Shown here: positions 39,801-52,244 of the stretch, in pieces
Position numbering within the stretch: position 1 is the stretch's first letter
Layout of the letters: each line of letters starts with the position of its first letter
Source: Rutidosis leptorrhynchoides
Lineage: Eukaryota > Streptophyta > Magnoliopsida > Asterales > Asteraceae
Direction: 5' to 3'
Assembly (NCBI RefSeq): GCF_046630445.1
Contig: NC_092341.1
Span: 257,282,001 to 257,346,000 of the forward strand
Length of the DNA: 64,000 nucleotides
The notes under the pieces: generated by a model
Databases searched by the model: none
What the model was told of the DNA's origin: nothing
Seen by the model: the letters and a program-made list of their open reading frames with translations, nothing else
Made by a program: the position numbers and the translations under genes

Positions 39801-39924
39801 CCGAATCTTCACCGAGTTCACTTGAGTCTAAATAGATCTCGAAGCAAAGCTTAAGTCCCTAATACATACACGAATCCATCGGCACAAATAAACAATAATA
39901 AGGCATATTTGTACCAAAGACGAA
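36841..39924 (-). other. Element D interior without recognisable pol
   Basis: No long ORF exists on the minus strand and I find no RT, RNase H or integrase motif there. Repeated AAAACGGCTATTG-like words occur at 38580..38850. A weak RT-like peptide (VFPLGMSNA) occurs on the plus strand near 39675; see findings. Confidence 0.5.
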
Positions 39925-40481
39925 AATACCTGAAACATCATCGTTGGACCCTTGCGCTCCACTGATCATCAGATAGTCACGCTCTAACCTCCTAACCCGA
40001 TCTACAAATGATTCGGAACACTCCGACTTACGGTGTCCCTTCTTTTGGCAAATAAAGCACTTGATCGTGCTTAAAGGTACGTAGGCCCATAACCTGTCTT
40101 ACTCCTCTTCTTCACTTTTTCAACACCTCCGGGCGTACTTCTCGCCCTTTTACTAGGAGCACCTCTTGATTCAAACTTTCTCTTACCCAGAGAGTGATCA
40201 GCAAATTTTGGAGCATGAGATTCAATCCCCATAGTTGCTCCTTCGTCACCGTCACCTGGAGGGTTAGGAACCCTCTCTCCTAACTCTTCCTTCACGGCCT
40301 TAGGCACTTGGTCTCGGACCATCTCGGTCACTATTTCCTCGAACGACTCTTGGAGAACTTGCTTAACCTTGTTGGCAAAAATCAAGATATAGCGTTCGAA
40401 CTCCGCCTCAATCCTTAATGTTAACTCATCCTTCCCCTCATGAATAGGCGCGTCCGTTCTGGTTCCATCTTCCGTCTTCAT
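39925..40481 (-). pseudogene. Element D gag remnant with zinc knuckle
   Basis: From the ATG at 40481 (MKTEDGTRTD) the frame shows a helical, charged gag N-terminus (FERYILIFANKVKQVLQ), a basic stretch (KKRSKTGYGP) and a stop at 40071..40073. Shifting frame there gives CFICQKKGHRKSEC (40018..40059), a CX2CX4HX4C nucleic-acid-binding knuckle, then SFVDRVRRLERDYL. The order matches plant gypsy gag. The frameshift leaves it non-functional as read. Confidence 0.7.
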
Positions 40482-40841
40482 TCTAAAGAATGCATATAGA
40501 TTAAACAATGAAACGAAAAGGAATGACATACATATACCACACCGCCCCATCTTGGTTGATACTCGTCGTACATTGCTTGTTTGACACGTCTTGAACCCGT
40601 AACAATGGTAGCTAATCATTGTTACGCGAGCACGTCGCATTAACTTGCTCGTACAACGTCTATCTCGCTTGATGATTGCTAAAACAACACAAAACGATTA
40701 GTGCAAGGTTAGTTCACATAGACCTAAGCACTAACCAAATCCCCGGTCCGACCCGTCTCCTACAAGTCCCGCAAAAAGCGCATACACATTAAAGTCTAAG
40801 TCTAGGCACCTATCTCAAGTCGCCTAAATCCCTTAGACCAT

Positions 40842-40853
40842 GCTCTGATACCA
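40842..40853 (-). promoter_or_regulatory. Element D primer-binding site
   Basis: The minus strand reads TGGTATCAGAGC two bases from the 5' LTR, the standard initiator-Met site. Confidence 0.95.
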
Positions 40854-40855
40854 CT

Positions 40856-42874
40856 TGTAACAACCCAAATCAAACCGCGACCAAAATACAAAATAAAAAA
40901 ATTTTGCTGTACAGAGAAGTGGCGCGGCGCGCCATTCGGGCCTGTCCGGAAAGTTTCAAAATGCGAGAAAGATCGACTAGTTCCCGACATTTTTAGACCA
41001 CACGCTTTTAACCACACATTCCAATATGTAAAACTATCACGATTCAAACATAAAAAAAATGTTTTACAAGCGGGGCCCACTTCAGCTGTTTTACGAGTTT
41101 AATACAAAATATGAGTTTCGACCGCTAAAAAGTTTAAGTACCAAACTACACTACGAGCATGGCGTTTGGGATTAAACTACCCAAGTCTCGGTCAAACTCT
41201 AAGAACTAACACTTCCAAAAAGCGTCCCCTAATCAACAAGCGGGATCTCTAATCCATGATAATGCCCTTACCTTTGTCCACAACCGAACCTATAAAAATA
41301 GTAAACAACGAGAGGGTAAGCAAAGCTTAGTGAATGCAATAATTATACGAATACATATATAATTATACCTACTTGCATACACTTACACAAACCGCAAACA
41401 TGCTAACAAACACAATTAGCTTATCGTCGCAATAACAAGCTATAAACCTCCAATACCACAAGCTAGCATAACAACCGCATATAAATATAACTCGAATAAT
41501 ATAATATGCTTACCACACAAATAACCATGGTTAACCAATAGTACAAGGGAACGGCGCTCGCGAAAATGCCATCGGTGTTCACAACATCCGTTAGAGCACT
41601 TAACACCTCACACCACTAACCCCTAGGGTGGCACCTTAACACCTCGGCACATCACCCCGAGTGGCATCTTAACACCTCGATGCATCACTCATTAATTTAC
41701 GGAGTGGTGTCTTAACACCTCGACACTACACTCCTAGGTGGCATCTTAACACCTCGATGCTACACCCGAGTGGCATCTTAACACCTCGATGCTACACTCT
41801 TCACGTGAAACATGGTATCTTAGCACCTCGACACTACACATTTCACGCTACAACAAATAGATACATTATATACATACGCAAATAATTATTCCACTCACCT
41901 CAAAGTCTTGTGAAAAGATACCCGAGCTTGCGAAACCTCAAAGTAACGCACCTATCACATTATACATATAATCAAACGCAAACTTAAGTCGGTCAACCAA
42001 ACCCTTTCACCATTCTAAGCCATTTTGACCCAAGGTGCAATTTCAACCCATTTGCACCCTTAACCCTAAATTGGGTCAACACACACCAAAACCCTAATCA
42101 TTTGTCAAGATGGGTTTAAAACACACTTAGGTCACAAGGCTAACTCATTTTCATACTTGTTAGGCCGCTTAGGTCATTAAAGACTCATTTGACCCATTTC
42201 AAAGTCAACACACCCATTTGGGTCATCCATACCCAATAACACCCATTTACATATCATTAAAGTGTTCTAGTACTTTAACTAACCAATTAAGTTCATAATC
42301 ATCAATCTAACACTTGAAAACCCTAGTTACTCATCTTTGAGTCTTCATGACCCAAATTCATCCAAAGACACCCCATTCACCCACAAATGGGTTTTAAGTT
42401 CATCATTAACCCTAACTCTAACCCTTTCACAAATTAAACAAGGAAATCAAGATTAGAGCATACCACTATGATCAAAATGTAGCTAGAGGAAAGATGAACA
42501 ACTTTAATACCCGCACTTTGATCCGAAATCGCCTCCTTCTTCCTTGATTCAAGCTTTCCCTCACTAAGAATCTCTCTCTCTCTAGAAACTAAATTGGAAG
42601 AAGTGAAGTAGATTAAAATGGAGTTATGAGGCTCCTCAAAACTGATCTAGGGCCTTAAGGTCGGCCCTCAAGTGAATTTACCTAATTGCCCTCAAAATAT
42701 CTAATTAAAAACAAAGTGAGCTGTCAGCCCGTAATGGCGCGGCGCGCCATAAGGCCGCGCGGCGCGCCAAATGCCCAGTTCAGCTTCTTTTGCCTTTTAA
42801 TTAAATACAACCTAAACCTCACAACTTGAATAACTTATACACACATAAGTACAATAAAATATTTGGGTCTTACA
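40856..42874 (-). repeat. Element D 5' LTR
   Basis: 2019 bp, matching 34786..36827. It lacks the second GC-rich unit near its TGTAACAACC end. Confidence 0.95.
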
Positions 42875-43113
42875 GTTGACTTTTTGTTTGACCGGCGATG
42901 AACAAAATTTGCAAATCGTTGAATCTGATAGAAATCTTTGGAATTGCTGAGCATCGAGGCTTAGATTGAGGTTTAGGAATTAGAAATTGAACAGAATCTG
43001 TTGTAATGATCATGAATTTTGTTTTTTTGAAGATGCAGAGTGAAATACGATGAGGATGTAAGTGAAATAACATGGTGCTATGGGTTCTCTCCCTAGTCAA
43101 GTTCTCTCATGAT

Positions 43114-43116
<3 letters not shown>

Positions 43117-43205
<89 letters not shown>
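43117..43205. repeat. (TA)n microsatellite between E and H1
   Basis: A pure TA run of about 89 bp. Confidence 0.97.
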
Positions 43206-45048
<1,843 letters not shown>

Positions 45049-45050
45049 GA

Positions 45051-45234
45051 TTGGGTTGGGAATTTAGTGTAATCCAAAAATTTAGACTTGTAAATGGGTT
45101 AAGAGATACAGAGTGTACACCCATTAAGTATCGATTAAGTGATTGACTACTCGGACCCGAAAGTGATTTTCCATTATTTACTATCATGACTTGGTCTACT
45201 TGAAATATAAACTAAGTGTTTTACGTGATGGGTA
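45051..45234. repeat. Repeat X2
   Basis: Direct copy of X1 with about ten scattered substitutions. It continues into unique-looking DNA after 45234. Confidence 0.85.
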
Positions 45235-46006
45235 ATCTAGATAGCTTTGTACTATGACTTAGCGTGAAATTTGACCAAGTGTTTAGTGCTGCCCCAAAGA
45301 GGCAGCACAAGAAGCAACACAAAATTTGATGCTGGTTCTAAGAGGCAACACTAGAGACAGTACAAGTGTTTGGTGCTGCTCCTTAGAGGCAGCACTAAAG
45401 GAAGCAACAAAAAGACTTTAAACTTCATTGTGTTTTGCTAATTCTTTGGCAACAAGGATTTGTTACTACCCGGGCAGCAAGGATTTTCTACTCCCTCTTA
45501 AAGGCGGCAAGGAAAACACTTAGCACGAATTTTGAGATTTAGTATGCTGTCCAAGTTTTAGTAAAACACGGAAGGATTATTCCCGTAACTATTTATGCAA
45601 TATTTATGGAAAGAATATTTCTTGTTTATGAAAAAGATTATTATTATCTTAATCAATTTGAATATTATGGGAGATATTTATGGAGAGACAATAGGCTAAT
45701 TAATTCGAATATATCTTCTTTCATAATTATGGGTGCCTACATATACATAGACGATTATTCATGAGATGTACACAATACGAAACCCAAAATACTCTTCTGC
45801 AAACGGATTCTTGTATTCTACCAAAAACAATAACAAAATCTCTATCTTATCCCAAAGTGATATTCGTGTAGCCCAGAAATAAGGGTCGAATAATTACTTT
45901 CAGAAAGTGATACCACGAATTGGTGATTTATCTGGTCATCAATTATTTTACCCTACAAGAAACTTTAAAACCTCCAACAATCGAAAGTAATTATTTGTTA
46001 TAATAG
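45235..46006 (+). other. Region upstream of the copia pseudogene, possible LTR remnant
   Basis: It contains two hairpin words of the form GTGCTGC(C/T)CC..AGAGGCAGCAC (45286..45308 and 45373..45395). It leads directly to a copia gag start, so part may be a decayed 5' LTR and leader, but I see no standard PBS and no second LTR. Confidence 0.35.
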
Positions 46007-47525
46007 ATGGCACCTAAGATGAAGCACAAGATGAAGAATTTCTCCAAACTTGATAAGTTTGAAGGAATTGATTTTCGAAGATAGCAGAAGAAGATGCACC
46101 TTCCTTATGAGCAGCATGAGTGTGAGTATGTACTCAGCACACTAATTCCAGAAGTTCATGGTGATGATGCTACTGTTGAACATATTCGGCAAAGGTGCAA
46201 GTGGGAGAACGATGACTAATTCCCTTTTTGATACTTATTTGAATGTTGAGTCTACAAAAGAACTATGGGACGGTTTGGAAACTAAGTATATGTCCGAGGA
46301 TGCTTATAGTAAAAAAATTCCCTGTGAGTAATTTTAATAATTATAGGCTGGTCGATTCCAGACCGCTCCTGGAACAATACAATGAGCTCATTCGTATACT
46401 TGGTCAATTCACACAACTCAAGATGCACATGGACAAGTCTATTCAAGTCTCAAGCATCATTGATAAACTACCTCCTTATTAGAAAGAATTTAAACATTCT
46501 TTGAAATATAAGAAGGATGAGTTAACTCTTATTGAGTTGGGTAGTCATCTGCATATTGAGGAATATCTCAGGTTGCAAGATAATGACTAGCTAAAGAGTA
46601 ATAAAGTTGCTAGTACGTCTGTTGTCAATATAGTGGAACATAAAAGATTCACTAGTAATAATGACAAAAAGGGAAAAACGTAAGCATCAAGGTAATAACA
46701 AGGTTGATCCGAAAAGAAGTCTAAATTGACTTGTTGGAAGTGTGGTATATCTTAACACTTAAAGAAGGATTGCAAGGTTATTTTTAACACTAACAATGCT
46801 AAGGAATCTAGCACAAGCGGTTTGGGAAATGGTTCGAACAACCAAAACCCAAAAGTTCAGATTATATTTAATGATTCAATTCATAATTATTATGTTTCTT
46901 ATATATATCTAAGACTTATTTTATGCAGGATGATGATGTTACATTGTGGGTTGACTCGGGAGCTACTACTCATGTGTACAAGTATAGATATTGGTTCAAG
47001 ACTTACGAGCTAGTGACTGATGGATCAATTCCAAAGAAATTTGACCTTGAAAATTGGCAATCAATTGGAAGAGCCATGGAAAGTTGTACGAATATAAATA
47101 AAGATGAAAATGGAAAGCCTTGCAATAAAACAAAGTATTGTCGTATGATTGGTTCATCAATGTACTTGACTGCGAGCCGACCCGATATCATGTTTACAAC
47201 TTGTTTATGTGCAAGATATCAGGCAAACCCTAAGGAGTCACATTTCTTGGTAGTTAAGTGTATCTTTAGGTATCTTAAAGGCACTATGAATTTAGGTTTA
47301 TGGTATCTTAAAGAAACTGGATTTGACTTAGTTGCTTATTCTGATTCTGACTATGGGGGTTGTAAACTACATCGGAAAAGCACATCAGGTAGTGTTCAGT
47401 TTTTTTAGAGATAAATTAGTCAGTTGGTCTTCTAAGAAACAACACTGTGTTGCAACTTCAACATCCAAAATAGAATATGTTGCGGCTGCAAGTTGTTTCT
47501 CTCAAGTGTTGTGCATGCGAACTGG
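46007..47525 (+). pseudogene. Internally deleted Ty1/copia gag-pol
   Basis: Gag begins MAPKMKHKMKNFSKLDKFEG, with a Trp codon turned to stop soon after; the 46243..46482 frame keeps SNFNNYRLVDSRPLLEQYNEL. A CCHC knuckle at 46732..46773 (CWKCGIS.HLKKDC) carries an in-frame stop. The protease WVDSGATTHV is at about 46944..46973. The sequence then jumps to the RNase H end: YLTASRPDIMFTTCLCA, YSDSDYGGC, HRKSTSGS, SWSSKKQHCVATSTS. Integrase and most of RT are missing. A frameshift lies near 47400. It is a dead copy. Confidence 0.85.
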
Positions 47526-47915
47526 TGTGCGAGCGGAGGTGTACGAAATACTATTATTTTTAATACGAAATACGGTACTAATTACACAAGTTTTATTATT
47601 TATTTACATATGGGATATACCTAAACTCTGCTACAACACTATAGGCAGTGTACCTAATCGTAGAGAAGTATAGTTTTTAGTAAGTTCGGTTCGTTCCACA
47701 AGGAGACGACTTATTTTACACTATATTTTAAACAACTGTATTTGTACAGAATATAAATATATATATTACAATTATTATTATTATTATAAAAGAGAGATTT
47801 ACCGTTTAATGACCAGTTTGTCGGTTTTAAAACTTAAGTCACAATTAAAACCTAATGCAAAAAATATTATATATAACTTAATTTAAAGCGTAAAATAAAT
47901 AACGATCACCGTACC
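47526..47915. other. Unassigned repeat-like DNA
   Basis: AT-rich DNA between the copia remnant and element F. It contains GTTCGGTTCGTTCCACAAGG and a TTA run, and looks like part of another dispersed repeat, but I cannot define its ends or class. Confidence 0.3.
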
Positions 47916-50900
47916 TGTGACAACCCGAAAATTTTCGACCGAATTTAAACTTTATCTTTATATTATTTCGACACGATAAACAAAGTTTGTTAAGTTAAAT
48001 CCCAAGAATTTTAAACTGTGTTCATACATTCATTTAGTCTCGACCAAATTTTGACGATTCACGAACCATTATATATATATATATATATATATATTATAAC
48101 TTGAGAATGTTAACAAAGTATTAAACGTATAATACTTTACATGAACGTATTTGCTTCACTATGTTTATCGATGGAATCAGAAGATAATATCAAATGATTG
48201 AATTCTCAGAAACATTGTGATATGATTACGAATCTCTGTTGAGAGGTCCACATTGATTTGAGAAATCTTTCCATTTTAACAATATTCGGAAAATGGTAAA
48301 GTGATTTACAAGTAAGAACAAAAGTATCAATTTACGGTAACTGGACACAAATTAGTAGAGAGTCCTGCTTAATTTTCAATGCATGCTTTACAATAATTGT
48401 CTTGTGTCTCTTGATAAGTTAATTATTTAGTTTTCTTAATATTGAAAACGTTTTACGATATAGATGAAACCTTTTAAAGAATGATTTTGAATATAACTAA
48501 TTCTGGAAAACTAAATTATATTTATTCGATTTAGTTCAAATATATTAAAGCGTTCTTTGAAATAATAGATTTTTATTATTACAACGTTTCGATAAAAAGA
48601 TGTGAATGTAATTAGTTTTAGAGAACTATAGTTATTCGATTTAGTACGGACACGTTTTTCGATATAAAAGAATTTGATTGTTAAAATGTTTTTATGGATT
48701 TTTAATGATATGAAAATAAAAAAAATGATCAAATAAGGATTTCTAATGAGCACCAAAAGACTACAACATTTCATTTCAAGATTGCAAGTTAAAATGATGG
48801 AATTCACTAAACCTGCGCACTTGCACGAGAAAAATCATAACTAAATCATACTAACTCGAAAAAGGGTGATTCCAGTGTCCAGACGTCCATAACTCAAAAA
48901 TCTACAACTTTCGTGAAGACACCATATGCGGATCGCGTACCTATCTATGCGAAACACGTAATGTTTTAAAAGATTACACGGGAAGTGTAATCTTTATGCG
49001 AAACGTGTAATTTCTGTCGACATATTTGAGGCGGCTACACTGTGTAACACGTTTATTATTATTATATTATTATATTTATATTATTATATTATATATATAT
49101 GTATATATATATATATATATGTATATCGTCGAACAACATACTCATAAACATAAATTTTTATATTACTCTGTATCTATACTCCGCATCAATTTATTTTTAT
49201 TTTTCAAAACTGGTTTTCAAACCGTTTTAAACTAAGGAAATTATGGGTTATAGCTATGGAGGTTATGGGTATTGCTTGGGGGTTATGATCATGAGTCAAA
49301 GGTCAACCTAGTGTTTATCATCTCCGTTGCGTCTACATACTTTCCTGCAATATTGAATCACAATATTGATACGTGAGCATCCATATCTTGTCTTTTAAAA
49401 TATTAATAGTGTATCCATGTCTAGTGCTCGAGTATATATATTTATGCATGCTTGTATACTTTAATTTTGTAGTTAGATAGTTTATGATGAATCACAAATT
49501 TGATACATATGCTACTGATATAAAGTATATGATATGCATGTTTTTGGAAAGCTGGCGAAAAATTATTAACTTTTCATTTAGAAATCGCGTGATTTCGATG
49601 AACGGATTAAAAGATATGGTCAACTGAATTATGTTTGACGTTAATTGAAATTGTGTTTGAAATTGTAAATTAATATTTAAACAACTTGTCTATGAGATTG
49701 ATAAATTGGATTTTTAGATATTACTAATCGAGTAAATGAATTTCTATATAAGGCATGTCTCGTTAGGTAAACAATTGTCAAAATTGACTTTCTTATCAGG
49801 TTTTAAAGCTTTATAAACACTATAATCTGATTTTACAAGTATTGAAAAACTATGTGAAATAATAAAATATTTTCGATTGCCATGATAATTCAAATACAAT
49901 ATAGCTCCTGAAATAAATAATATTTTGAGTTTGATAAACTATAAATTCGTTCAATTATCAAAACTTATAATATGATAATAAACATGAATAGATTTAAAGA
50001 TCATATTGGGTCAGGTTTACTTTTGAGATGACTTTTGTTAACTTTTACATGTCGGTCTCAAGCATTAAGATTGTGATACACTATGACCCAATCTAGCTTA
50101 TCAGACATGTATTGACCAACATATGTTCTCTAGGTTGAGATCTACGGTTAATTTTGCATTTCGAATTTCGATCACTTTTTGGTGAATGACCTTATGTGCT
50201 GCTAAGGTGAGTTTCATTTGCTCCCTTTTTAATTGCTTTTGCAATCTATATTTTTGGGCTGAGAATACATGCACTTTATTTTAAATGCAATGGATACAAG
50301 TACATACTAAATTCTACACCGATTTTGAACAGAAAATCCCTTAGCTGTGGTAACTAGTAACAGCCAGTTATAAGAACTGGTGGGCACGAGTAGTTGTATA
50401 TGGATCCATAGGGCTTGACATCCCCGTCTGTTCTAGGTATAGAAACCCTAGCCTGAACTATAAAACATACGTATGCTATTTGAGGTTAGTACACGTTGGT
50501 TTGCGTGTATTGTACATGTTGGTTGCATGTATGTTAAAATAGGGGTACTTATTATATAGACGTTAAAGTTTAGTTACCAGGGTGCTCAATTTCATAGAAT
50601 ATTTTGATAAACGTTTTTGGATGAAACAACTGAAATCTTGTGATCCACCTTTATATACAGATTATTCGCAACATTAAAACTATGAACTCACCAACCTTTG
50701 TGTTGACACTTTTAAGCATGTTTATTCTCAGGTTCCTAGAAGTCTTCCGCTGTTTGCTTATATGTTATACAAGCTATGTGCATGGGGTCATACATGCTTT
50801 ATTCGAGAAAACTTTGCATTCACAAAATTATCACCATATATCTTATTTGACTGTATTGTCAACTGATGTATTGTTAAAAACTATTATATACGGTGATTGT

Positions 50901-51071
50901 CTATACGTAGAAATTATCAGATGTAGAAAACCTTGGATTTATATATTCATTTATGGTGTGCCTTTTCAAAAGAATGCAATGTTTACAAAACGTATCATAT
51001 AGAGGTCAAAACCTCACTATGAAATCAATGAATGATGTATTCGTCCAAATGGATTTGGATGGGTCATCACA
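47916..51071 (+). repeat. Element F 5' LTR
   Basis: 3156 bp, TGTGACAACCC...GGGTCATCACA, followed by the PBS. Its first 170 bp align with A, and a short TA run lies at the same place (about 48070..48093). The pairing LTR is not in the window, so the left end rests on similarity to A. Confidence 0.8.
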
Positions 51072-51073
51072 GT

Positions 51074-51085
51074 TGGTATCAGAGC
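51074..51085 (+). promoter_or_regulatory. Element F primer-binding site
   Basis: TGGTATCAGAGC, two bases after the LTR; standard initiator-Met site. Confidence 0.95.
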
Positions 51086-51455
51086 TTGAGGTCATAGGGA
51101 ACCAGAATTTGCATTAGTGTGTTTAACTGGTAGTTGTTAGGATGCATTAATGAGTCTGGACTATGATCATATCTATTTTTATCGAGTTTTACTTATCATA
51201 TCTTGTCGAAAATTACATGCTTATCATTCTTAAGCCTAGACACGTTTCCTGCATTTATTGCATACATAGTGTACAGACGAATTCATATCTTAGCATATCT
51301 ATTACTGTAAACTTTGCTTGACATCTTTCGAAAATTCCTCCGTAATTTATGGGATTTTGGTATTATATATACATATGTAAATTATGTGTTGAAGAATACC
51401 AATCTAAGTCCTATAATCTATTTCATATCAAAAATTAATTCCCTGATTATACAAG

Positions 51456-52034
51456 ATGGATCACGTATCTAGTTCAAATTCCTTAGATTCCGATAACTAT
51501 TCCGACATGGATTTCCACTCGAGCTCCGAAAGCAGTGTGACCAGAATGGATCAACCAATTAGCCATCATCTATTCTGGATGAATTGGGGATGGGTTCATA
51601 GCTTACTTAATCATTGGAGAGAAGAAGAAGGCGATCCTTTCCATCCACCACATTCCCCTCTTAGCGAAGAACCTGAAGCACTTACCGGCGAACCTGTCCG
51701 AAACACCATTTTCTCTCTCATTTCCAGAGTGTCTCATCACGATTATATATTATCTCAAATTCTAGACCTTATTCACCCGCTCGTCAGAACCAACAATCAT
51801 CCCGGTGTTATAGAAGAAGTCAACGAGCTTCGCGCTCGGGTAGTGGCTTTGGAGAATATGGTGCAAAGGTTACAAGCACCAGCAGCATCACCGGCATCAA
51901 CAGTACCACCGATAAGAACACCAACAGTACCATTACCACTCAACAACAACCGCATCGCAAACCTCAACTTCACAATTTGTACCTTGAGCATCAACGTCAT
52001 ACTCACCATAGATACAAAGGAGTACCAACAATAA
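51456..52034 (+). CDS. Cargo ORF of element F, coiled-coil containing, unknown function
   Basis: 192 codons. The N-terminus is Ser/Asp-rich (MDHVSSSNSLDSDNYSDMD), then MDQPISHH, EPVRNTIFSLISRVS, a hydrophobic helix (YILSQILDLIHPLV) and a coiled-coil-like stretch (VNELRARVVALENMVQRLQ) followed by a Pro/Ala/Thr linker. The last ~20 residues may be out of frame: the frame at 51977..52244 continues with DYVISKVLEIIYSS and IVHDLQARL, echoing the first helix pair. It is intact where A is broken. A gag-like assembly role is possible but no known domain is seen. Confidence 0.55.
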   Translation: MDHVSSSNSLDSDNYSDMDFHSSSESSVTRMDQPISHHLFWMNWGWVHSLLNHWREEEGDPFHPPHSPLSEEPEALTGEPVRNTIFSLISRVSHHDYILSQILDLIHPLVRTNNHPGVIEEVNELRARVVALENMVQRLQAPAASPASTVPPIRTPTVPLPLNNNRIANLNFTICTLSINVILTIDTKEYQQ

Positions 52035-52244
52035 TAACCGATGAAGTATTGATTCATAACTTCATTGGAGAAATATTCTGCGGCGATTATGTAATCTCTA
52101 AAGTCTTAGAGATTATCTATTCCAGCCGTAATCATAAATCAGACGATTGGACCGAAACAATAGAAGGAAGTGTAGAAACCCTAAATGGAATAGTGCACGA
52201 TTTACAAGCTAGACTTGTTTTACCAGCTGCATCAACAGTACTGT

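Larger units (their letters stand above)
34786..42874 (-). mobile_element. Element D: LTR retrotransposon, non-autonomous
   Basis: 8,089 bp, flanked by GTTGA (34781..34785 and 42875..42879). LTRs TGTAACAACCC...GGGTCTTACA are 34786..36827 (3') and 40856..42874 (5'). A standard PBS lies inside the right LTR and a purine tract inside the left one, both on the minus strand. Only a gag remnant is recognised in the 4.0-kb interior; RT, RNase H and integrase are not. This makes it a large non-autonomous derivative. Confidence 0.93.
47916..52244 (+). mobile_element. Element F: LTR retrotransposon, 5' part, interrupted by G
   Basis: LTR 47916..51071, PBS 51074..51085, leader and a cargo ORF are visible; the rest lies beyond element G and outside the window. 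LTR start (TGTGACAACCCGAAAA), leader and ORF resemble element A, but the LTR is clearly diverged. The left target copy of G is ACTGT (52240..52244). Confidence 0.85.

Noticed and set aside
50640-51002. 120-codon frame in the F LTR
   Set aside because: Inside an LTR, AT-rich, broken in the matching part of A; no domain.
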